Source of the DNA: CAZCAQ01 sp964496905
GTDB lineage: Bacteria > Patescibacteriota > WWE3 > UBA101185 > UBA10185
Length of the DNA stretch: 64,000 nt
Direction of reading: 5' to 3'
NCBI GenBank assembly: GCA_964496905.1
Contig: CAZCAQ010000001.1
Location: 1-64,000 of the forward strand
The translations under genes and the position numbers were made by a program. Below the pieces are notes generated by a model, which was not told the DNA's origin, did not search any database, and saw only the letters and a program-made list of their open reading frames with translations. Positions 52,028-60,945 of the stretch are shown piece by piece; the stretch's first letter is position 1, and each line of letters begins with the position of its first letter.

Positions 52028-52050
52028 GCCAGGTTTCGACAAATTTTCGC

Positions 52051-52095
52051 TTGGGCGAGTTACAGGTTTTAAAAACCACTTAGTAACTCGTCCAA
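52051..52095 (+). terminator. Inverted repeat between convergent genes
   Basis: Arms TTGGGCGAGTTAC and GTAACTCGTCCAA (52051-52063 and 52083-52095) form a 13-bp stem with one G-U; the loop GGTTTT/AAAAACC is itself palindromic. There is no T run, so termination is likely only in part. Confidence 0.45.
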
Positions 52096-52106
52096 TCCCA
52101 TTTAAA

Positions 52107-53915
52107 TTAATTCCTCAAAACCTCTCTAAACGCCTCTTGAGGAATTGCAACTTTTCCAACCATCTTTAACCGTTCCTTACCTTTTTTCTGTCGATCGATC
52201 AATTTGTCCTTGCGCTCGCGGTGGCCTCCACTAATTCCTGACAAAACGGCTTTACCAACGCTGGAAATATCTTCACGGGCAATTATTTTTCCATTTATGC
52301 TCGCCTGTAAACTTACCTTAAACTGCTGTTTTGGAATTAACGTTTTTAGTTTTTGCAGAATTTTACGGCCTTCTTCATGCGCGGTTTCTTTTAAAACAAT
52401 TTGAGCTAGTGCTGGTACTTCATCACCGTGAACCAAAATATCCATTTTTACTGCATTAACAGGACGGTATCCAATGAATTCGTAATCTAAACTTGCATAG
52501 CCTGAGGAAACCGACTTTAAATCATCATAAAAATTGTGAATTATTCCTGACAAAGGCAATTCGTATTCAAAAATCACGCGAGTCGTGCTGGCATAATCCA
52601 TTTTTTTCATAATTCCGCGATTATTTTCACACAAAGAAATTATGGACCCCGTATAACTAGCTGGAGTAACAATGTTTAACAAAATCCAAGGTTCATGAAT
52701 TTGTTGAATTTTTGTTACTAACGGGAATTCCGCTGCAGATTTAACATAAGATACAGACCCATCGGTTAGCTCAATTTTATATTCAACCATTGGGGTTGTT
52801 GAAATTAGCTCTAAGTTGTATTCACGCTCTAAGCGTTCTTGAACAATCTCGCTATGAAGTAAACCTAAAAAGCCGCATCTAAAACCAAAACCTAAGGCGC
52901 CACTGCTCTCGGGCTCAAAAGTTAAAGCAGCATCTGACAAAGACAACTTGCCTAATGCCTCACGAAGTTCTGGAAACTTTGCGGTATCAATAGTAAAAAT
53001 GGAAGCAAAAACAAGTGGCTTTACTTCTTTGTAGCCAGGCAATGGTTTTACATCAGGATATTCGGCAAAAGTAACGGTGTCGCCAACTTTTGCAAGTTTA
53101 ATATCCTTTAAACCTGTCGCTATGTAACCCACCTCACCGTTTTCAAGAGAATCAGTTTTTTGTCTGGTTGGAACCATTACACCAATTTCTTCGGCGTATG
53201 CAATTCCACTTGTTGCGACAAATTTAAGCTTTCTGCGATGCAAAATATCATCTTGCTCAATTCGTCCTTCAGCAACTTTGATTAAGGCAATGACTCCCAA
53301 AAAATCGTCGTAGTAAGTGTCAAAAATCAAACCTCTAAAATGATTCCCGTCACGGGAAGCCGGGGGAAGGATTCGTTTTACTAGTTCTCGAATCAAATTT
53401 TCTACACCTTCACCTGTTTTTGCAGAAACGTGTAAAAATTCCTCTTTTTTAAAACCAAAGGTTTGAACCAAGTCGTCTTCGACTTTTTCAATTTCAACAC
53501 CTGGAAGGTCAATTTTGTTTAAAATGGGGATTATTGTTAAACCTGCGTCCAAAGCTTTGTAAACATTAGAAACTGTTTGAGCCTCAATACCCTGACTTGC
53601 ATCAACCACTAGCAAAGCTCCCTCACAAGCAGCTAGAGACCGCGAAACTTCGTATGAAAAGTCCACATGTCCTGGTGTATCAATTAAATTAAGCTGATAA
53701 TTTTCACCATCCAGAACGTAATTCATCCGAACAGCTTTTAATTTAATCGTAATGCCTTTTTCTCTTTCCAAGTCCATGCTGTCCAACTGTTGGGCCTGTA
53801 ATTTTCTTTTTTCAACAGTTCCAGTTATTTCCAAAAGGCGATCGGCCAATGTGGATTTTCCATGGTCAATATGGGCAATTATGCAAAAGTTTCTAATATG
53901 ATTTGTGGGTGTCAT
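52107..53915 (-). CDS. lepA: Elongation factor 4 (LepA)
   Basis: A ribosome-bound GTPase that helps stalled or misassembled ribosomes. G motifs: AHIDHGKSTL at about 13-22, DTPGHVDF, NKIDLPG. The protein ends with the unique LepA C-terminal domain, including the ASINGKIIAREDI block. Its 602 residues are normal. It overlaps murJ by 4 nt. Confidence 0.96.
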   Translation of the reverse strand: MTPTNHIRNFCIIAHIDHGKSTLADRLLEITGTVEKRKLQAQQLDSMDLEREKGITIKLKAVRMNYVLDGENYQLNLIDTPGHVDFSYEVSRSLAACEGALLVVDASQGIEAQTVSNVYKALDAGLTIIPILNKIDLPGVEIEKVEDDLVQTFGFKKEEFLHVSAKTGEGVENLIRELVKRILPPASRDGNHFRGLIFDTYYDDFLGVIALIKVAEGRIEQDDILHRRKLKFVATSGIAYAEEIGVMVPTRQKTDSLENGEVGYIATGLKDIKLAKVGDTVTFAEYPDVKPLPGYKEVKPLVFASIFTIDTAKFPELREALGKLSLSDAALTFEPESSGALGFGFRCGFLGLLHSEIVQERLEREYNLELISTTPMVEYKIELTDGSVSYVKSAAEFPLVTKIQQIHEPWILLNIVTPASYTGSIISLCENNRGIMKKMDYASTTRVIFEYELPLSGIIHNFYDDLKSVSSGYASLDYEFIGYRPVNAVKMDILVHGDEVPALAQIVLKETAHEEGRKILQKLKTLIPKQQFKVSLQASINGKIIAREDISSVGKAVLSGISGGHRERKDKLIDRQKKGKERLKMVGKVAIPQEAFREVLRN

Positions 53916-55567
53916 TCGCTAACAGTTTCTTCGGAAACACCGGCTGTTTGCTCCGCGGTAACAGTTTTTACATTAAATCGTTTAATAAGTTTATACAAAA
54001 GCTGAATTTCCTCAACTTTAAAAAGTTTTGTAAAAATTAAGTACGAGATTCCTCCGGCCAATGTAGCAAATAAAGTTAATCCAAACAAATTAACCGTTCG
54101 CGAAGTGTCGACATAACGAATATCCAAAAGCTTAATTGGCAAATACAAGCTAAATCCCATAAAAATTGCAGCCATTGAAATTTTAAAAAACGGCATTAAC
54201 AGCGCCTTACTATCAAAACCTCCAACTTTGCGCGATAAAAAGAACATCATAATAATTAAATCCAAGATTGAACCTACAGAAAAAGCAAAAGCTACCGCCC
54301 AAACTTCGTAATGCATTTGTGTAACCATAAAAAGCGAAATTGCAGTACTCACCGAAATAGTAAACAAAGAAATCAAAACAGGCGTTAATGTGTCTTTTAA
54401 GGCATAAAAGGCTCTATTCATTAAAAATGCGCTACTTTGGGAAAAAATAGAAATACTAAAAAACCCTAAAGCCATCGCTGTCTTTAAAGTAGCATCCCAA
54501 GAATAATTAGGAGTACCAACAGCAAATCGCACGGCAGGAACACGCAAAATTAAAAGTAAAACACTTGCTGGAAGAACAAAAAACATCATTTGATGAAAAG
54601 TGGTCAAAAAAGTTTGTTTAAATTGCTCGCGCTTGTCGGGATCCGACTCTAACGACAACGAAGGCAGTGCAGCCTGCGCCATTGAAGCGCCAAACAAAAA
54701 AACCGGAAAACTTTGTAATTGAATGGCATTTCTTAAGTAAACCACCGAACTAGTTGAAACAAGTACCGCCAGCGAATTATTCACCGTAGGCGAAATTTGA
54801 GACACAAAGGCACCAAAAACCCGTGGTGGAAACATTTTGGCCAATTCCTTAAAACTCTTAGTATCACGCTTAAAATGTTTGTAAAACCTAAAGTCTATAG
54901 TTGAAACAAACATAGGTATTTGGATAGCTAAGTGCATAAAACCGCCTAAAATAACACTTATAGCAGGAGCATAAATTCCGTAATTTCCGTTCAAAAATAT
55001 TGTTCCTAAAAGCATTCCCAAGTTGTACATAACAGGGGCTAAAGCCGATACAAAGAAAAACTTGAACGACTGCAAAATTGACGACAAAAAGCTACTCATA
55101 ACAAGCAAAAGCTGCCCAATAAGCATAATACGCATTAACTGAGCCCCAAGCTTAATTTCTTCAGTTGTAAACTTTCCTACTGACAAAGCCGTAATTAACT
55201 GCGGAGCAAAAATAAAGGCAAAACCCGCCAAAACCGCAAAGACTATTGTTCCATAAAAAATAACACCAGAAGCAAAATTCCACGCCTCCACCTTACTTTT
55301 AGAGTATGCATTGGTAAAAATAGGTATAAAAACCGCAGAAAGTGTACCTACAACCAAAACGGAGTAAATAAAGCTAGGAATACGGTCAGCCGTATAAAAA
55401 ACGGCCAATTCTGCCGAATCACCAAAGTAATGAGCCAACAAACGTGTTCTAAACAGCCCTAAAATGGCCGAAACGGCATACATACCCGAAACCACCAAAG
55501 CAGCCGAAATAATAGAGTTTTGAGAATTTAGTAAAAAGCTATTTTTATTTATACCTGTAATTTTCAC
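53912..55567 (-). CDS. murJ: Lipid II flippase MurJ
   Basis: A MOP-superfamily exporter that moves lipid II to the outer face of the membrane for peptidoglycan synthesis. Its 551 residues give about 14 helices; the ISAALVVSGMYAVSAILGLFR start, FGDSAELAVFYTADRIPSF and the later FPVFLFGASMAQAALPSLS block are typical of MurJ. The start is a GTG with AAAGGAAAA nearby. The next gene upstream, rpsT, diverges. Confidence 0.92.
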   Translation of the reverse strand: MKITGINKNSFLLNSQNSIISAALVVSGMYAVSAILGLFRTRLLAHYFGDSAELAVFYTADRIPSFIYSVLVVGTLSAVFIPIFTNAYSKSKVEAWNFASGVIFYGTIVFAVLAGFAFIFAPQLITALSVGKFTTEEIKLGAQLMRIMLIGQLLLVMSSFLSSILQSFKFFFVSALAPVMYNLGMLLGTIFLNGNYGIYAPAISVILGGFMHLAIQIPMFVSTIDFRFYKHFKRDTKSFKELAKMFPPRVFGAFVSQISPTVNNSLAVLVSTSSVVYLRNAIQLQSFPVFLFGASMAQAALPSLSLESDPDKREQFKQTFLTTFHQMMFFVLPASVLLLILRVPAVRFAVGTPNYSWDATLKTAMALGFFSISIFSQSSAFLMNRAFYALKDTLTPVLISLFTISVSTAISLFMVTQMHYEVWAVAFAFSVGSILDLIIMMFFLSRKVGGFDSKALLMPFFKISMAAIFMGFSLYLPIKLLDIRYVDTSRTVNLFGLTLFATLAGGISYLIFTKLFKVEEIQLLYKLIKRFNVKTVTAEQTAGVSEETVSE

Positions 55568-55644
55568 ATTTTCCTTTGGGAAAGCCTAGCGCAAGCCTGC
55601 AAATCTTGCAATTTAACCCTGTTATGTTATCATAACCCCTGCTT

Positions 55645-55947
55645 ATGCCAAACACGAAATCGGCCAAAAAAGCCCTAAGACAAACCGCAAACAAAACTGA
55701 ACATAACCTTTTTTGGAAAAGGCGCATTTATACAATGAAAAAAGCCTTAACCAAAACCTTGCAGACCAAAGGTGCAAATGCTGATATACTTAATGACGAG
55801 TATAAAGCTCTGCAAAAAGTGGTTGATAAAGCAGCAAAAGAAAAGGTAATTCACAAAAATAAAGCCAGCCGAATCAAGGCACGATTTGCAAAAAAGATAT
55901 CTGCCCATGATGAAGCGCTTTCTAAAACCAAAAAGCAATCTAACTAA
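55645..55947 (+). CDS. rpsT: 30S ribosomal protein S20
   Basis: A primary 16S rRNA-binding protein. The 100-residue basic helical protein begins MPNTKSAKKALRQTANKTEHN and contains the S20 pattern NAALKSA-like core with many Lys and Ala, ending KASRIKARFAKKI. It overlaps the following pilN-like gene by about 41 nt. A TATCAT lies 11 nt before the ATG. Confidence 0.95.
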   Translation: MPNTKSAKKALRQTANKTEHNLFWKRRIYTMKKALTKTLQTKGANADILNDEYKALQKVVDKAAKEKVIHKNKASRIKARFAKKISAHDEALSKTKKQSN

Positions 55948-56500
55948 CCCCTCTCAAACTGAGCAGGATGCCTTGTTAAGTCCCAATTTACTCTCACAAG
56001 AATTACTCAACAAAGACAGCTTGAATTCATCTCAACAAATTGTTATTACCATTTGCAAACTTTTTACTTTGCTCATCTTGGGCATATTTTTTGTTACCCT
56101 AACTATTTATCTTTTAAATGCACGCTCATTTGAAAAAAGACTCAATAACCTAAATGCACAGTCACAAGAAATTGCACTTTATTTGCCAGCTGAAAAAAGA
56201 TTTAGTAATTTGGACAAAAGGCTCACTTTACATAAAAAGGTCACTCCACAAAGAAAAAACTTTGTTGATAAAGTTTCAGCTACTATTGCCACAATAGGGG
56301 CTGACGATGATCTACAAGATTTTAGTTACAAGGACGGTGTGTTAACGGTTAAAATTGTAAGAAACGATATTCTAACTACGACACTTTTAATTGCTGATCT
56401 TGTTAAACAAGAAAACATTAATGAAATTGCAATATTAAATGCTGATCTTAACACAGCTGAAAACTATTACACAGTTCGATTGGAGATTACATATAAATGA
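55907..56500 (+). CDS. PilN-like type IV pilus protein
   Basis: About 197 residues with a short cytoplasmic N terminus, one membrane helix (about 46-69) and a helical outer domain, the layout of PilN. The ATG-ATG at 55907-55912 gives the start; an in-frame TTG at 55886 would lengthen it but is less likely. It overlaps rpsT at its 5' end and the PilO-like gene by 4 nt at the 3' end. No pilM lies next to it; a PilM-like gene is at 21.8 kb. Confidence 0.65.
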   Translation: MMKRFLKPKSNLTNPSQTEQDALLSPNLLSQELLNKDSLNSSQQIVITICKLFTLLILGIFFVTLTIYLLNARSFEKRLNNLNAQSQEIALYLPAEKRFSNLDKRLTLHKKVTPQRKNFVDKVSATIATIGADDDLQDFSYKDGVLTVKIVRNDILTTTLLIADLVKQENINEIAILNADLNTAENYYTVRLEITYK

Positions 56501-57057
56501 TTTTTGGTGAAAATACCCCACAAAACTATAATAGAGAGCACAATTCCTTAGTTGGTATGTATGCCAGCTTTGCGATTTTAATCTTAATTGTCTTTGGAAT
56601 TACAGGCACCAAAAGTAATTTTGATGGTATTAAACGGTACCACATAAAAAACACAGAGCTTAAAGAAATTGAAAAAAAAGTTGAAGAAAAAAAGTCTTAC
56701 TTAACTTTAACTGAAAAAGCTATTTCTACAATGTCAGCTCAAGAAAAGTCTATTAATTCAATGATCCCACAAGGCGAAAACTTTGAAAAATATGTTGAAG
56801 AAATTGTTGCCGCCAATTCTGGCTTTGGATATGAAGTAGAAAAGGTTTCTTTTACAAAACAAACTCAAAGTGGCGGCGAGGAAGCAGCCGATGTCTCCAT
56901 TGTTTTTAGTACAAAAGACGAAAACTCTGACTTAGAAGGCTTAATTAAGTCTTTGGAAAAAACTCCGCGGCTGTCGATAATTGAGCGACTTGCCTATGTA
57001 AAAGTAGCAGACAAAAAAACGCTAAGGGTTGATTTAAAGATATACTTAATAAAATGA
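56497..57057 (+). CDS. PilO-like type IV pilus protein
   Basis: A 186-residue protein with one membrane helix (about 20-36), a coiled segment (ELKEIEKKVEEKKSYLTLTEKA) and an outer alpha/beta domain ending in RVDLKIYLI. This matches the PilO plan. It overlaps the PilN-like gene and the next small gene (both ATGA), so the set is tightly coupled. Confidence 0.65.
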   Translation: MIFGENTPQNYNREHNSLVGMYASFAILILIVFGITGTKSNFDGIKRYHIKNTELKEIEKKVEEKKSYLTLTEKAISTMSAQEKSINSMIPQGENFEKYVEEIVAANSGFGYEVEKVSFTKQTQSGGEEAADVSIVFSTKDENSDLEGLIKSLEKTPRLSIIERLAYVKVADKKTLRVDLKIYLIK

Positions 57058-57242
57058 AAGACTTAATACTAATTACAGCAATTTTTATAGCATCCCTACT
57101 ACTGTGGTTTTTTGTTAGTACATCAATAATTGCGTCCGAAAGTAAACCACCTTTACAAGAAAGTATTGGCAACTTTGCACAAAATAGTGTTAAAATTGAT
57201 TTAGAATATTTAAAAAATATTCCTGCCTATGAACGCGAATAA
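57054..57242 (+). CDS. Small membrane protein of the pil-like cluster (62 aa)
   Basis: A 62-residue protein with one N-terminal hydrophobic helix (about 4-22) and a short outer tail. It overlaps the PilO-like gene (ATGA) and the next gene by 14 nt. It may be a PilP-like or accessory subunit, but its size prevents assignment. Confidence 0.6.
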   Translation: MKDLILITAIFIASLLLWFFVSTSIIASESKPPLQESIGNFAQNSVKIDLEYLKNIPAYERE

Positions 57243-57738
57243 CGAAAAATCTAATTTAAAAACTTTTGTTATAGTTGCTGCCTTTTTAGCAATCTTTGGA
57301 AGCTTATTATATTCCTCAAATAATGTTGAAACCTTGGACAATAGCGCGTCAAAGCCAACTTTCAAAAAAACTCAGGCAAGCGTTGACGAACAGTCACAAG
57401 AAGATAAAGAAACGCAAGCAAGTCCATTTAAGAAATTGGCTGAAAGTACACCAAACACACAGTCACCAGCAGTTCTCCAAGCAAGCACTGACGACGACGG
57501 CACATTAATTTCGGGCACAGATGGAGAGGGCACACCTGTAGGCGGTATGGGTAATTCGCTTGCCGCTGGAACTGGTTCACAAAGCTCGCCAAGTGTACCT
57601 TCAACCGGAAGCACCGCGGTAACAATGGGAGTAATTCTTTCAACTGCTGCATTAGCTTTTGGCTTTTTTATAATGGCCAAAAACCCACGAAAACTAGCTC
57701 TTTCTAGGTTTGAGAAGAAGATAACGAAGAAGCTTTAA
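57229..57738 (+). CDS. Probable sortase-anchored surface protein
   Basis: A 169-residue protein with an N-terminal hydrophobic segment (about 11-28), a Ser/Thr/Gln/Asp-rich outer region, and a cell-wall sorting signal at the end: VPSTG at 123-127, a hydrophobic helix (about 130-150) and a basic tail of 19 residues. The motif is a LPxTG variant. The sortase gene faces it tail to tail, 15 nt away. The low-complexity body has no known domain. Confidence 0.75.
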   Translation: MNANNEKSNLKTFVIVAAFLAIFGSLLYSSNNVETLDNSASKPTFKKTQASVDEQSQEDKETQASPFKKLAESTPNTQSPAVLQASTDDDGTLISGTDGEGTPVGGMGNSLAAGTGSQSSPSVPSTGSTAVTMGVILSTAALAFGFFIMAKNPRKLALSRFEKKITKKL

Positions 57739-57753
57739 AACCTACCGCGATTT

Positions 57754-58485
57754 TTATAATTCCTGATGCACCGCTACAACCTCAAACCGCTTTGCCTTTG
57801 TTCCTGCAGGCCAACACGTCATTAACACCAACGACGACTCAGTTGGATCATTTGGCTTTTTGTTAGACAGTGGGTTTACCTCTGATACCTTCAAAACCTG
57901 AGAATCCTCAACCCTATACAAATAGTTTTTGTCCGCAAAATTTACAATAATTTCATCGCCCGTTTCAAGTTCGTCCAACTTAGAAAAAATTGTTTTGTAG
58001 TTGCGTGCATTATAAAAAACTGGCAATACGGAATGACCATATAAATAACTGGTTCCTGGTTGTCCGGGGTGCGCAGAACCTTTGTAATGGCCAATAAATT
58101 CATCGGGGCTTAAGTTGGTTGAATCGGTTTCTACGATTGCGCTTTGAATACCCAGCTTTGGAATGGTTATATAAAAATAGTCTGGAGTTTCACCAATAGA
58201 ATCAGTACTAACTGACGGAACATTCTGTAACTCGGTAAATGAAAAATCGCGATAACCAGTTGAGTATCCTAAAACGCTTTTTTCCGCCACAGCAGGCACT
58301 TTTGCATCGGCTTTAAAAAAATACACTGGAACTACAATTTGAGTAATTATCAACAAACCAGCTATAACAAAGGGTAAAACGGGAAAAACAGTAGAATTTC
58401 CCCAAAAGTAAAAATTGCGGTTCTTAAAGAAATTCTCTTTTTCTACCTTTTTTTCATACCGGACAGGTTTAAAATATGGTGGCAT
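57754..58485 (-). CDS. Sortase
   Basis: A membrane-bound transpeptidase that cuts LPxTG-type signals and joins the protein to a wall or pilus acceptor. The 243 residues have an N-terminal membrane helix (about 34-56) and the catalytic triad: His151 in YLYGHS, Cys224 in MTCW and Arg233 in KAKRFEV. The YITIPKLGIQSAIV block is the sortase N-terminal strand. It likely serves the VPSTG protein encoded next to it. Its start overlaps holA by 1 nt. Confidence 0.9.
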   Translation of the reverse strand: MPPYFKPVRYEKKVEKENFFKNRNFYFWGNSTVFPVLPFVIAGLLIITQIVVPVYFFKADAKVPAVAEKSVLGYSTGYRDFSFTELQNVPSVSTDSIGETPDYFYITIPKLGIQSAIVETDSTNLSPDEFIGHYKGSAHPGQPGTSYLYGHSVLPVFYNARNYKTIFSKLDELETGDEIIVNFADKNYLYRVEDSQVLKVSEVNPLSNKKPNDPTESSLVLMTCWPAGTKAKRFEVVAVHQEL

Positions 58486-59186
58486 TAAGTCTTAGTATAA
58501 GACAAAATCTTCTCAACAGCCAAAAAGTTCATTAAGTCGGCTGAAATTACGCCAGTTTTCACTTTTTTATCAATAGCGTGCATAAAGTCAAAAAGCTCCA
58601 AAACTTCGTTTTCTTCAAATTTTTGAGCTTGGGATTGTGCTTTACGTTTGGTGTAGTCTTTCATTTCAGCAAGTTCGGGGCTATTAAATTTGGCGTAAAA
58701 CACATTGCGCAATGCATATAAAATCATAGAAAAAATGTAAAAGGGGTCATTGCCTTCCTCCGCCAAAACTTCCAATTCAGCGTGAGCTAAGTTTCTTTTT
58801 TGCAAAAAAAGCGCGTCTAAAAAACGAAACATATCGGCGTTTCTTTTTTGATTTACTGAAGCTTCTTTAAACCCGAGCTTTTTGGGGTTTTTGATAAAAA
58901 CGTGAGTCGCACCCAAACTGTAAGGAAAAACTAAAATAACTTTAGTTTCCTTGGGAACTTGTAATAATACTTCGTAGTATGGAACCGGATCCACGGACTT
59001 TTCAAATCTTAAAACTATAAATGGTGGGTTTTGGAAAATATCAAAAGTTCGAGCTGAATCTAAAAATTTAGCGGCAGATACATCGGATGCAATAAATTCC
59101 AGCTTTTCGCCGCTAACGGTCTTTTTCATCTCGACAAGAGATTTTTCTAACAAAGAAAGATTTTCACCATGTAATAAAAAGATCAT
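58485..59186 (-). CDS. holA: DNA polymerase III delta subunit-like protein, short
   Basis: Clamp-loader delta subunit (HolA) pattern: LLHGENLSLLEKSL near the start, a NPPFIVLRFEKS strand, and a C-terminal helical domain with FYIFSMILYALRNVFYAK and ISADLMNFLAVEKIL. Only 233 residues against about 340 usually, so parts of the first domain are missing. It sits near rpsT, a common holA neighbour, and overlaps the sortase gene by 1 nt. Confidence 0.8.
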   Translation of the reverse strand: MIFLLHGENLSLLEKSLVEMKKTVSGEKLEFIASDVSAAKFLDSARTFDIFQNPPFIVLRFEKSVDPVPYYEVLLQVPKETKVILVFPYSLGATHVFIKNPKKLGFKEASVNQKRNADMFRFLDALFLQKRNLAHAELEVLAEEGNDPFYIFSMILYALRNVFYAKFNSPELAEMKDYTKRKAQSQAQKFEENEVLELFDFMHAIDKKVKTGVISADLMNFLAVEKILSYTKT

Positions 59187-59194
59187 CGCGAGTC

Positions 59195-60268
59195 TTACTC
59201 ACCAAAAAGATATCTTTGAACATAAGCGTGCATTTGAGAAAAGTTACCTGCTCTAGGAATTAGCACGTACGCGCCACCGTACAAACTTGTGTCCTCAGGC
59301 GAATACAACAAACCACCTTGATCTGAAGTACTACGGTCGTCAAGAACTATGGACTTAACTTTATCAAACTGAACTTGCCTGGACATAAAGAAAAATCCTT
59401 GGGCTGAGGCTAAATCAACATTTGTATCTACGTTGTTTGCGTACGATTTGTACAGACTTGTTAGTTTATCTATATCAATTAGTGTACTTGCACTTAAAGC
59501 CTTATCTTTTATGGCCATAATTAGCAACTGTTGACGCTTGGAGCGAGCAAAGTCAGTATCTTCTCCATTGGTACCTTTACGTGAGCGGGCAAATTTTAAA
59601 GCCGTAGCGCCATCCATTCTTTGCTTACCTGCCTTAAAAGTGATAGTTTCGTAACGTTCAGCTTCTGGAGCATTTTCTTTTCCTTCAATGGGATATTGAT
59701 AGTCAGTAAAAGTTCTTTCCACATTTACGTCAACGCCACCAAGCGAGTTGATTGTGTCCTCAAAGAGGTCAAAGTTAATTACGGCATAATAATGAATTGG
59801 AATGCCCAATACATCCTCAACCACCTTTGTAAGCTCATCGGCGCCTCCATAGGCGTAGGCAGCGTTTATTTTGGTGCTATAACCAGATGGCGTTTTTACC
59901 CATAAATCTCGAGGAAGTGACATTAACACAACGTTTTTTTCAACAGTACCAATAGAGGCAACTAAAATGGTGTCAGTCAAAAAGGCACCTTCGTTAATTT
60001 TGCTCTTTGTGCGCTGATCTGAACCTAAAACCAGAATATTTATGCGGCCGTCTGTTTCTTTTAGCTGTGCTGTAGAAATTTCACCTGCAATTGTAACTGG
60101 ATTAAAAATAGATCCTGCTTTAAAAGCAAATAATGCTCCTATTGCCAAAAATACCCCTAATACACCCAAAATCATATACTTCTTTTTAGCCGTTTTTTGT
60201 GGGGCAATACTTATTGTATCCTGCGCCTTTTTGTTTGCCAGCGCAGAGTTCATATCCATATATTTCAT
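59195..60268 (-). CDS. LytR-CpsA-Psr (LCP) family protein
   Basis: Attaches glycopolymers to peptidoglycan or related acceptors. A membrane helix (about 29-50) precedes the LCP domain with ILVLGSDQR (about 74-82), DTILVASI, MSLPRDLWV and DGATALKFARSRKGTNGEDTDFARSKRQQ, which carries the conserved Arg residues. Its 357 residues are normal. It starts 2 nt after tpiA. Confidence 0.92.
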   Translation of the reverse strand: MKYMDMNSALANKKAQDTISIAPQKTAKKKYMILGVLGVFLAIGALFAFKAGSIFNPVTIAGEISTAQLKETDGRINILVLGSDQRTKSKINEGAFLTDTILVASIGTVEKNVVLMSLPRDLWVKTPSGYSTKINAAYAYGGADELTKVVEDVLGIPIHYYAVINFDLFEDTINSLGGVDVNVERTFTDYQYPIEGKENAPEAERYETITFKAGKQRMDGATALKFARSRKGTNGEDTDFARSKRQQLLIMAIKDKALSASTLIDIDKLTSLYKSYANNVDTNVDLASAQGFFFMSRQVQFDKVKSIVLDDRSTSDQGGLLYSPEDTSLYGGAYVLIPRAGNFSQMHAYVQRYLFGE

Positions 60269-60270
60269 AA

Positions 60271-60945
60271 TTACTCTGAAAAACCTTTAATAACTTCAAA
60301 AAAATGACCGGGGTCTAAACTTGCATTTCCAACCAGAAGGCCATCTAACCCTACTATCTTACCTAAGGAGGTGGCGTTTTGTCTATTAACAGATCCTCCG
60401 TATAAAACTCCTAAAAAGTTGCTGCCAAATTTGGCTCGAAACTGTTTTACACGGCTTTCTACAAAAGAAGAATCTACGTTTTTGTAATGGCCATCGTTTG
60501 AAATGTCACCTGGATCTTCAAGTGCAATAAAAGTGTTAAAAAAATAATCTGGCATGGTTAAAATTGATTCAAAATCTGATAAACACACAATTGGAATCAT
60601 TTCGTTTTTCATACAAATTAAAGCTTTCTCGCAAGTTTGTTCAAAAGTTGAATGAGTTTCGCTGTGACCAACCATTACGTATTTGGCAAACTCTCTAACT
60701 TGAAATGCCGCAACACTTCCCGTAAATGTTCCTTGCTGATTTTGATGTGCATCCTGCGCGCATACTTCAAATTTGTTTTTTACTTGAGAAAGATGCTGTA
60801 AGTAAGGAAAGGAGGGCGCAACCACAACAGTTACTTTTGTAAAATCCAAATTTGGAGCATATTTGTTTACAAACTCATCAACCCAAAAATTGATGTCATC
60901 TGTGTTTTTATTCATTTTCCAGTTTGCAACTATAAGTTTTTTCAT
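60271..60945 (-). CDS. tpiA: Triosephosphate isomerase, divergent short form
   Basis: Interconverts dihydroxyacetone phosphate and glyceraldehyde 3-phosphate. The catalytic Lys (NWKMN, K10), His (GHSETH, H94) and Glu (ALEDP, E143) are present, as is the phosphate loop YGGSVN. The length is 224 against about 250, and loop 6, usually PVWAIGTG after the Glu, reads PGDISNDG. Activity is therefore plausible but altered. The gene follows the AOR-like gene directly. Confidence 0.9.
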   Translation of the reverse strand: MKKLIVANWKMNKNTDDINFWVDEFVNKYAPNLDFTKVTVVVAPSFPYLQHLSQVKNKFEVCAQDAHQNQQGTFTGSVAAFQVREFAKYVMVGHSETHSTFEQTCEKALICMKNEMIPIVCLSDFESILTMPDYFFNTFIALEDPGDISNDGHYKNVDSSFVESRVKQFRAKFGSNFLGVLYGGSVNRQNATSLGKIVGLDGLLVGNASLDPGHFFEVIKGFSE

